Source: Coriobacteriales bacterium (GTDB lineage: Bacteria > Actinomycetota > Coriobacteriia > Coriobacteriales > JAEZZM01). From it: a stretch of DNA of 6,515 nt. The notes under the pieces were generated by a model. That model was not told the origin of the DNA, did not search any database, and was given only the letters and a program-made list of their open reading frames with translations. Within the stretch, counting starts at the first letter, position 1; each line of letters starts with the position of its first letter. Both the position numbers and the translations under genes were made by a program. Below are positions 1 to 4,560 of this stretch, in pieces. The stretch covers positions 1-6,515 of the forward strand of contig JASBYZ010000086.1 in NCBI GenBank assembly GCA_029983705.1. The letters are read 5' to 3'.

Positions 1-5
1 GCACT

Positions 6-39
6 AAAAAAGGGCTGCTGACCTGCGTCAACAACCCTT
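6..39 (-). terminator. Rho-independent terminator acting on minus-strand transcripts
   Basis: Arms at 10-22 and 27-39 enclose a 4-nt loop (23-26). Read on the minus strand, all 13 positions pair, two of them as U-G wobbles, and the stem runs straight into a U tract (plus-strand A run 6-11). Read on the plus strand, the two wobbles become C-A mismatches and no T tract follows, so the element is directional. The only minus-strand gene to its right is yeiH, which ends near 1008, so the terminator may serve a yeiH transcript that crosses the regulator gene. A small unseen minus-strand gene or RNA is another possibility. Confidence 0.75.
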
Positions 40-96
40 CTCTGTACACAATTTTGTCCTATAGCTCTTCTATTTTATTACAGCCTTATAATATTA

Positions 97-990
97 ATGA
101 TTTCAGCTACGACAGCAGCCCTCAGTATTTCTGTGTACGTAATTTCACATCAAAAATCCTATAGCTATTTGTCAATTATATTTTGGACTTATTTCTTTGA
201 TGTCTCACTTGTGTTGCTAAGTGAGTATAAGCGGGCGAGGTACCAACTTGATGGCATTAATAATGTAGATAACTATACGCTCATCCCATTTTTAATACTG
301 GGAAGCATAATTATCTATTTCCTTATTTGTTATGTTGCAGAAATTTGCTCAGTAAAACAAAGAAGAAGAAAAGCTATATTATTTACTAGCTTATTTGTAT
401 TACTTTCATTAATCCCGCTCTTCTTAGATATCGCAAATAACTTAAAACTCTTTTTCTTCTTTTTTCCTCGAACTATTTTTATGGCGGGAGCGCTTATATA
501 CATTGCCTACTACCACCTCAAAACAAATGATCGTTATAAAATTATACGCTTTAAGCGCCAAAGACTTATGTATGTGCTCGCCTGGCTTGGTCTTGGCTGC
601 ATGCTTGTAAATAATATTTACCTCTACCTTATGCTTCACGAAAATGAAGCTCTTTGGTTTGCTCGCACTAGAAATTTTGGTGAGAATATCTTTTTTATGA
701 TACTTGCCTTCTCAGTTATTTGGATAACCGTGTCTTCACTGCATGCACGCCTCAAAGAGCCACCAGAAAAGATCTCTCAATCAGAAAAATACCTTAGAAA
801 AGAGATCAACCGCTTTTGTGAAAAATACAAACTTTCAAATCGTGAAAAAGAAATCTTTACCGAGCTTATCAACCACAAAAGCTATCCTAAAGTTTCTGAT
901 GAGCTCTTTATATCAATTTCCACCATTAAGGTACATGTACATAACATCTTAAAAAAGACTGGTAAGGAAAATCGTAAAGACCTAGTCTAG
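97..990 (+). CDS. Membrane-anchored LuxR-family transcriptional regulator (7 TM + HTH_LuxR)
   Basis: The protein (297 aa) has about seven hydrophobic helices, at roughly residues 4-18, 22-41, 61-83, 93-112, 116-139, 157-180 and 196-214. A LuxR/FixJ-type helix-turn-helix follows at about 245-297. The HTH shows the family pattern: LSNREKEIF opens it, VSDELFIS is the first helix of the motif, and STIKVHVHNILKKTG is the recognition helix. No receiver or PAS domain is visible, so the membrane part is presumably the sensor. The ligand and targets are unknown. The gene converges on yeiH 17 nt downstream, and no terminator is visible between them. The start at 97 is the only in-frame ATG before residue 128, but it has no Shine-Dalgarno sequence and cuts the first helix short. 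The frame stays open upstream to 22 and encodes more hydrophobic residues, so the true start may be further upstream, use a rare codon, or be lost. The class assignment is firm and the start is not. Confidence 0.85.
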   Translation: MISATTAALSISVYVISHQKSYSYLSIIFWTYFFDVSLVLLSEYKRARYQLDGINNVDNYTLIPFLILGSIIIYFLICYVAEICSVKQRRRKAILFTSLFVLLSLIPLFLDIANNLKLFFFFFPRTIFMAGALIYIAYYHLKTNDRYKIIRFKRQRLMYVLAWLGLGCMLVNNIYLYLMLHENEALWFARTRNFGENIFFMILAFSVIWITVSSLHARLKEPPEKISQSEKYLRKEINRFCEKYKLSNREKEIFTELINHKSYPKVSDELFISISTIKVHVHNILKKTGKENRKDLV

Positions 991-1007
991 CTCTTTTGGG
1001 ATAATGT

Positions 1008-2021
1008 TTAAAGCAATCCTAATACATGCTGCATAAAAAGACTTACTAAAATAATAACAATCCAACAAATAGTACCAAGCACTAGAGCTTTACCTGAGCT
1101 TTTAATTAAGCTTCTCAGATTAGTATTGAGTCCTATTGCAAGCATTGCCATACAGATAAAGTACTTACTGAGCGTTTTACAAATACCAACAAGCTCTTCT
1201 GGCAGGCTTACTAAGGTGCTAATAATTACCGCAACTAAAAATAAGACTATAAAGGTAGGAAGAAGTTTACTGAGTTTTATAGAGCCCTTCTCGCCACTAT
1301 TAGACCCCTCACGTTTCATCTCATATAGAGATAAGCCAATTGCGATAGGGATAATGGCAAGGGTACGTGTGAGCTTTACGATTGTGGCTGAGTCCAATGT
1401 ATTTGCACCAGTACGTGCATCCCAGGCAGCAGCAGCTGCAGTAACTGATGAGGTGTCGTTAATTGCAGTTCCTGCAAAAAGTGCAAAGCCATCATTTGAA
1501 AGCCCAATAAGTTGACCTAAACTTGGAAAAATAATTGCTGCTATTACGTTAAAGAAAAATATAACTGAGATAGCTGTGGCAATGTCTTTATCGTCAGCTT
1601 TAATAACAGGAGCTGTCGCAGCAATTGCAGATCCACCACAAATTGATGAGCCAACACCAACTAAGACAGAAATTTTTCTTTCAATACCCAAAGCCTTACT
1701 TACTAAGAAAGCGCAAATCAGTGCTGCTAGAATTGTTGAAATAATAACCGGAAGTGAGGTAGCTCCCACACGAAGCACTTGCTGTAGACTTAGTCCAAAT
1801 CCTAAGAGAACTATAGCTGCCTGCAAGATTTTCTTAGAGGTAAACTGAATGCCCGCCTCGTAGTGTGCACGCCTTGCTAAAAATCCGCTCAAAACCATTC
1901 CAATAATAATTGCAAAAATTGGTGCACCTACCACCGGAAACTTTAAGCCTAATAAGTAGGCTGGAAGAGACAGGAGCGCACAAAGCACGACACCTAAAAC
2001 CTTTTTAGTACTCAGCTGCAT
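1008..2021 (-). CDS. yeiH: YeiH/UPF0324 family putative sulfate export transporter
   Basis: This is a polytopic inner-membrane protein of 337 aa, a normal length for the family, with about ten hydrophobic helices. Family signatures are visible: GSSICGGSAIAA at residues 124-135, AINDTSSVTAAA at 186-197 and MAMLAIGLNTNL at 291-302. UPF0324 members are annotated as putative sulfate exporters (E. coli YeiH), but the substrate is poorly established, so the sulfate role is family knowledge rather than something shown here. The start at 2021 is supported by an AAAGGA ribosome binding site at 2027-2032, five bases upstream on the minus strand. The gene diverges from the DUF4298 gene and converges with the LuxR-type regulator. 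A TATACT box and an AT-rich dyad lie just upstream. No terminator follows its stop before the regulator's coding region. The protein looks intact. Confidence 0.93.
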   Translation of the reverse strand: MQLSTKKVLGVVLCALLSLPAYLLGLKFPVVGAPIFAIIIGMVLSGFLARRAHYEAGIQFTSKKILQAAIVLLGFGLSLQQVLRVGATSLPVIISTILAALICAFLVSKALGIERKISVLVGVGSSICGGSAIAATAPVIKADDKDIATAISVIFFFNVIAAIIFPSLGQLIGLSNDGFALFAGTAINDTSSVTAAAAAWDARTGANTLDSATIVKLTRTLAIIPIAIGLSLYEMKREGSNSGEKGSIKLSKLLPTFIVLFLVAVIISTLVSLPEELVGICKTLSKYFICMAMLAIGLNTNLRSLIKSSGKALVLGTICWIVIILVSLFMQHVLGLL

Positions 2022-2026
2022 AGGAT

Positions 2027-2032
2027 TCCTTT
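2027..2032 (-). promoter_or_regulatory. Ribosome binding site of yeiH
   Basis: AAAGGA on the minus strand lies five bases before the ATG at 2021 and fixes that start. It overlaps by three bases the dyad at 2030-2046. Confidence 0.7.
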
Positions 2033-2046
2033 ATTTCGTAAATAAA
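2030..2046. promoter_or_regulatory. AT-rich dyad (7-bp arms, 3-bp centre) at the yeiH 5' end; possible operator
   Basis: TTTATTT (2030-2036) and AAATAAA (2040-2046) are perfect inverted repeats around CGT. They sit between the candidate -10 box and the start codon of yeiH, about where transcription would begin. A dimeric repressor site or a weak RNA hairpin are both possible. Short AT-rich dyads also occur by chance, so this is only a candidate. Confidence 0.3.
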
Positions 2047-2048
2047 CC

Positions 2049-2077
2049 AGTATAGTAATCCTAGCACAGACTTGATA
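2049..2077 (-). promoter_or_regulatory. Candidate yeiH promoter
   Basis: On the minus strand a TATACT -10 box lies at 2049-2054. A poor -35 candidate (TATCAA, 2072-2077) lies 17 bp further upstream. A start about 7 bp after the -10 box would give a leader of about 20 nt that contains the AAAGGA site. The -10 match is good and the -35 match is weak. The same -35 bases read TTGATA on the plus strand, and AT-rich hexamers follow before the DUF4298 start, so the 81-bp gap may carry back-to-back promoters. Confidence 0.35.
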
Positions 2078-2102
2078 TAGAAAGTGAGTTATTAAATATA
2101 TT

Positions 2103-2408
2103 ATGGATAAAATCGAACGCGTTTCTAAAATGGAAAAAATTCTTGGTGAGCACAGAGATGTACTCCAACCTTTACTAGATGCACTCAAGGCATATGAAGA
2201 GCATCAAGAAGCATTTAATGAGCTGATGGAATACTATTCAAGCCAAGACTGGTTTGACGATCTTGAGGCATCAAATAAGGGAGAGATTCCTGAGGATATT
2301 CCTCAAGGAGTTTTAAGTGAGGATGCTGTCTTTGACATGTATGGTGAAAACCGAGATGTAGCCATAGAGCTGCTCAAAACCGCTACTAAGGTGCTTTCTA
2401 ACGAATAA
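2103..2408 (+). CDS. DUF4298 domain-containing small protein
   Basis: This is a short acidic soluble protein (101 aa) covering the whole DUF4298 family length. The amino half (residues 3-45) looks like a long amphipathic helix beginning with the family-typical IERVSKMEKIL. A conserved-looking YYSSQDWFDD block follows at 44-53, then a region around GVLSEDAVFDMYGENRD (69-85) that also matches my memory of the family. There is no signal peptide, membrane segment or catalytic motif, and the function of the family is unknown. The ATG at 2103 is preferred over the one at 2130 because family members begin with this IER-KME pattern, although the upstream SD (AAAGTGAG near 2081-2088) is weak and distant. 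The gene stands between the divergent yeiH and the azlCD remnant. No terminator is visible after it. Confidence 0.85.
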   Translation: MDKIERVSKMEKILGEHRDVLQPLLDALKAYEEHQEAFNELMEYYSSQDWFDDLEASNKGEIPEDIPQGVLSEDAVFDMYGENRDVAIELLKTATKVLSNE

Positions 2409-2478
2409 GTTATCCCTCTAATCCAAAAGCCCTATCCTGCTTGTGTATGATGTGCTCATTAGTTAGTACGTCATATGC

Positions 2479-2483
2479 AGGTG
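2479..2483 (+). promoter_or_regulatory. Ribosome binding site of the azlC remnant
   Basis: AGGTG lies four bases upstream of the ATG at 2488. The initiation site of azlC therefore appears intact although the gene is broken further down. Confidence 0.45.
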
Positions 2484-2487
2484 TAAT

Positions 2488-3162
2488 ATGGGATTTAATT
2501 TAGATACCTTTAAGCTTTCCTTTAAAGATTGCCTACCAATTATTGCAAGCTACATTGTTTTGGGTGCCACCTTTGGCATCTTACTTAATACTGCTGGTCA
2601 CAGCCTTATTTGGGCTGTAATTATGAGCGCGTTTATTTACACCGGAACAATGCAGTTTGTAGCAGTAAATCTTTTAAGCGCAGGCGCCTCCCTTGCCACC
2701 TTTGCTATAACTACCTTAGCTGTGTCAGCAAGACAGTTCTTATACAGTGTTTCAGTGATAGACCTCTATAAAAACTCTGGTAAGCTTAAACCCTATTTAA
2801 TTCATACACTTACCGATGAAAGCTACACCCTTATAACAAATAATAAAGAGCGCGGGGCAAATTACTTCTTTTTTGTCTCATTTATAAACTAGATTGCCTG
2901 GATTATTGGGGCGGCCCTCGGAGGACTCTTAGGAGAAGCGCTCCCCTTTAACACTGCCGGTATGGATTTTGCCTTTACCGCTTTATTTTTAACCTTCTTT
3001 ATTGACCAGTGAAGATCAACTAAGTATCACTTCCCTGCTTTGTTGGGACTTATTGCAGCCCTTGTTTGCCTCATTATATTTGGCCCAGAGCACTTCTTAA
3101 TTCCAACCATGATACTTATGGTAGCAGGTCTTTTGTTTGCAAAAAATAGATTGGCGGTGTAG
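2488..3162 (+). pseudogene. azlC: azlC, branched-chain amino acid exporter large subunit, broken by two in-frame stops
   Basis: Intact AzlC is a membrane protein of about 230 aa that exports branched-chain amino acids together with small AzlD (YgaZH in E. coli, BrnFE in Corynebacterium). Here one frame runs 224 codons to a TAG at 3160-3162, but a TAG at 2890-2892 and a TGA at 3010-3012 interrupt it. The segment before the first stop (134 aa) holds the conserved amino part: the GATFG-like stretch, SAFIYTGTMQF, and AVSARQFLYS, which corresponds to the family's AR..LY motif. Past each stop the same frame carries on with family sequence: IAWIIGAALGG after the first, STKYHFPALLG after the second. 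The second stop lies where the family has Trp (FIDQ-W), one base from TGG. The first is one base from CAG (Gln), which would fit the position. The frame is otherwise intact, so the inactivation looks recent. The 134-aa product is unlikely to transport. Sequencing error is an alternative, though azlD next door is also damaged. Confidence 0.88.
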
Positions 3163-3165
3163 TTG

Positions 3166-3502
3166 GTGGATACTAAAACAAGCTATATCTTAGCTGCAGT
3201 CATCGTAATGACAGTAGTTACCTTATTTTTACTCTTTTCACCCTTTGTTATTTTTTGAAGAAAAGATGAAACACCTGAAATTGTAAGCTACCTCGGCTCA
3301 ATACTTCCCTTTTCTATCATGGGCATGCTGGTAATTTTTTTGCCTCAGATATGTAAAACTGGGAAGCTATCCTCACGGAATACCAGAGGCACTTGCGCTT
3401 ATTGTTACCGCATGTGTACACATACTCTTTAAAAAGACACTATTGAGTGTTATTGCAGGTACCGCTAGCTATATGTTTCTAATACAAGTTATTTTTATAT
3501 AG
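3166..3502 (+). pseudogene. azlD: azlD, small subunit of the branched-chain amino acid exporter, with a stop and a frameshift
   Basis: AzlD is a membrane protein of about 100-110 aa and the partner of AzlC. A GTG at 3166 (or TTG at 3163), directly after the azlC stop, opens the frame. The family pattern is clear: a hydrophobic segment ending SPFVIF, then RKDETPEIVSYLGSILPFSI, MGMLVIF, and, after a shift, CLRYVKLGSYPHGIPEALAL, which matches the family's YP.GIPE block. Two lesions are visible. A TGA at 3256-3258 falls where many relatives have a small or basic residue (one base from GGA). There is also one extra T in the seven-T run 3335-3341; removing it restores the frame to a TAG at 3500-3502. 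The repaired length (111 aa) is normal. The family's Arg in the first helix also seems to be replaced (LFLLFSPF). The start codon is inferred from position only. Confidence 0.85.
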
Positions 3503-3505
3503 ACA

Positions 3506-3535
3506 TTAAACAAATTTAAGTTAAGCTTATATAAA
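3506..3535 (+). promoter_or_regulatory. Candidate promoter upstream of the GNAT gene
   Basis: TTAAAC (3506-3511) and TATATA (3528-3533) or TATAAA (3530-3535) are separated by 16 or 18 bp. A start near 3541 would place both downstream hairpins in the 5' leader of the acetyltransferase gene. The region is very AT-rich, so chance matches are likely. Confidence 0.3.
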
Positions 3536-3550
3536 ACTAAAAAAGTAATG

Positions 3551-3569
3551 GAGCGCACATTTTGTGCTC
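3551..3569 (+). other. Small hairpin in the azlD-GNAT spacer
   Basis: GCACA (3555-3559) and TGTGC (3563-3567) pair around a TTT loop; flanking GAGC and GCTC offer an alternative pairing. It lies directly before the stronger hairpin at 3575-3590. It may be part of a terminator or of the leader of the downstream gene. Confidence 0.35.
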
Positions 3570-3574
3570 GTTTT

Positions 3575-3590
3575 GCCGTGCTTGCACGGC
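3575..3590 (+). terminator. Candidate terminator or leader hairpin after the azlCD remnant
   Basis: GCCGTGC and GCACGGC form a perfect GC-rich stem of 6-7 bp with a 2-4 nt loop, followed by a broken T-rich tail (TCTTTACTTATTCTT). This would suit termination of azlCD transcripts on the plus strand. The tail is weak, and a possible promoter lies upstream, so a leader hairpin or attenuator for the GNAT gene remains open. Confidence 0.45.
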
Positions 3591-3609
3591 TCTTTACTTA
3601 TTCTTAGAT

Positions 3610-3615
3610 AAGGAG
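3610..3615 (+). promoter_or_regulatory. Ribosome binding site of the GNAT gene
   Basis: AAGGAG is a near-consensus Shine-Dalgarno site eight bases before the ATG at 3624. It is the strongest one in the window and fixes the start. Confidence 0.8.
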
Positions 3616-3623
3616 AACTAACT

Positions 3624-3902
3624 ATGATTAACATAATTTATGAGCCAATTGGCAAGCGCATCGCAGCCTATGATAATCGTGTTGAGATTGGCCTGCTTAA
3701 ATTTAGCCCTTCAGCAGAAACCTGGATTATAGATACTATTTCTGTCGATGAGGACTTTCAAGGTCAGGGCATTGGCGAGCAATTACTTGATAGATGCGTT
3801 GATGAAGCGCGCAAAAAAGGTAAGAAGGTAATTCCGCTCTGCTCATACGCTTCTGCCAAATTTGCAGAACATCCAGAAAAATATGAGGATGTAAGTCGTT
3901 AG
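3624..3902 (+). CDS. YjdJ-like small GNAT family N-acetyltransferase
   Basis: This cytoplasmic protein of 92 aa matches the compact single-domain GNAT_2 type (YjdJ and human NATD1 group), which is normally 90-100 aa. The acetyl-CoA pyrophosphate-binding loop is visible as VDEDFQGQGIGEQLL at residues 41-55, with the Q-x-x-G-x-G/A-like core QGQGIG at 46-51. The family's carboxyl signature follows: KKVIPLCSYASAKFAEHPEK at 67-86, including Cys73 in the IPLC motif. Such proteins are presumed to transfer acetyl groups, but the physiological acceptor is unknown. The gene has its own strong ribosome binding site and may have its own promoter. It lies 55 nt before the DJ-1 family gene on the same strand, so co-transcription is plausible. 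It appears complete. Confidence 0.9.
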   Translation: MINIIYEPIGKRIAAYDNRVEIGLLKFSPSAETWIIDTISVDEDFQGQGIGEQLLDRCVDEARKKGKKVIPLCSYASAKFAEHPEKYEDVSR

Positions 3903-3914
3903 AACTAATTGGGT

Positions 3915-3955
3915 AGCATACCTTTTAAAGAGAGACGTTTTTTGAAAGGTATGCT
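3915..3955 (+). promoter_or_regulatory. Long hairpin that sequesters the ribosome binding site of the DJ-1 family gene
   Basis: AGCATACCTTT (3915-3925) is a perfect inverted repeat of AAAGGTATGCT (3945-3955). Pairing continues inward through 3926-3932 and 3938-3944 with three G-U wobbles, giving an 18-bp stem with a 5-nt loop (3933-3937). The 3' arm contains AAAGG (3945-3949), the only plausible Shine-Dalgarno site, eight bases before the ATG at 3958. The stem ends two bases before that ATG. No U tract follows on either strand, so it is not a standard terminator. It could be a translational switch, a processing site or a protein-binding dyad. Confidence 0.7.
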
Positions 3956-3957
3956 CC

Positions 3958-4500
3958 ATGCAAAAAGTAGCACTATTGTTGGCAGAAGGATTTGAAACAG
4001 TTGAGGCACTTACGGTAGTTGATGTTCTCAGAAGAGCCGGCGTGGGCATAACTATGGTATCTACCATGGACTCTCGTAAAGTTTTATCGGGTCAGCAAAT
4101 CTTAATTCATGCAGATCTCCACTTTAATGATGTGAATTTTGACGAATATGAATGGCTTGTTATTCCTGGAGGACTTCCAGCAGTTAAGCGTTTAGCTGAA
4201 GATCAGCGCGTATTAGAGTTAGTAAAAGACTTTGCGCTTAATAAAAACGTCGCTGCAATTTGTGCGGGCCCAAGCATCTTAAATGAACTCTCTTTAATAC
4301 AAAACATTAAATTTACCTGCTATCCAAACACCATTGAAGGTGAAGCAGAAAAAAATAACCAGTATTCAAACGTATGCCAGGATAAAAATATCATCACCGC
4401 AAAGTCTATGGCACACTCCTTAGAATTTGCTCTTTGTCTACTTGAGCAGCTTGCCGATGAACAAACTGTAGAACGTGTTAAAAATTCTCTTTACCTCTAA
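3958..4500 (+). CDS. DJ-1/PfpI (ThiJ, YajL-like) family protein
   Basis: The 180-aa length and layout match the cytosolic DJ-1/YajL group. The nucleophile-elbow motif AAICAGPSIL (99-108) carries the conserved reactive cysteine, Cys102. Glu16 in GFETVEAL aligns with the Glu that contacts this cysteine in DJ-1. IPGG (69-72) supplies the usual backbone loop next to the site. YVE/His catalytic features of the PfpI proteases are not apparent. Roles reported for this group include protection against oxidative or carbonyl stress and chaperone-like activity; the exact activity is debated. An oddity is SMAHS at 150-154, where relatives usually have a GPGT-like loop before the (L/F)EFAL helix. Translation may be limited by the hairpin over its ribosome binding site. 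The gene follows the GNAT gene by 55 nt and precedes the antiporter by 60 nt on the same strand. Confidence 0.9.
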   Translation: MQKVALLLAEGFETVEALTVVDVLRRAGVGITMVSTMDSRKVLSGQQILIHADLHFNDVNFDEYEWLVIPGGLPAVKRLAEDQRVLELVKDFALNKNVAAICAGPSILNELSLIQNIKFTCYPNTIEGEAEKNNQYSNVCQDKNIITAKSMAHSLEFALCLLEQLADEQTVERVKNSLYL

Positions 4501-4550
4501 TATTCGTTTAAAATAATTAGAAGTAAAAAATCTGATGACAAACACAAGAC

Positions 4551-4556
4551 AGAGGT
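4551..4556 (+). promoter_or_regulatory. Ribosome binding site of the antiporter gene
   Basis: AGAGGT lies four bases before the ATG at 4561 and supports that start. A TAAAAT sequence at 4509-4514 in the same gap could be a -10 box, but no good -35 box accompanies it. Confidence 0.6.
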
Positions 4557-4560
4557 ACAC

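Noticed and set aside
87..92. Perfect TATAAT as the regulator's promoter
   Set aside because: It would start transcription at or after the ATG at 97, no matching -35 is seen 16-18 bp upstream, and the bases may themselves be coding if the true start is upstream. It is not annotated as a promoter.
442..639. Minus-strand open frame of 65 codons inside the regulator gene
   Set aside because: It is a low-complexity Lys/Glu-rich translation opposite a well-supported coding frame, with no recognisable domain. It is a shadow frame.
1126..1848. Two plus-strand open frames inside yeiH
   Set aside because: They lie opposite the clear UPF0324 coding sequence and their translations resemble no family. 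They are shadow frames.
3010..3258. TGA read as tryptophan or glycine (alternative genetic code), or as selenocysteine
   Set aside because: The other genes have no in-frame TGA over some 1,650 codons and use TGG for Trp. The two TGAs fall at unlike residues, a TAG and a frameshift occur in the same locus, and no selenoprotein family is involved. Decay explains all four lesions.
3915..3955. The inverted repeat as an insertion-sequence end or a terminator
   Set aside because: There is no transposase, no target duplication and no T tract. It occupies an otherwise normal short intergenic gap, so an RNA or operator element is the better reading.
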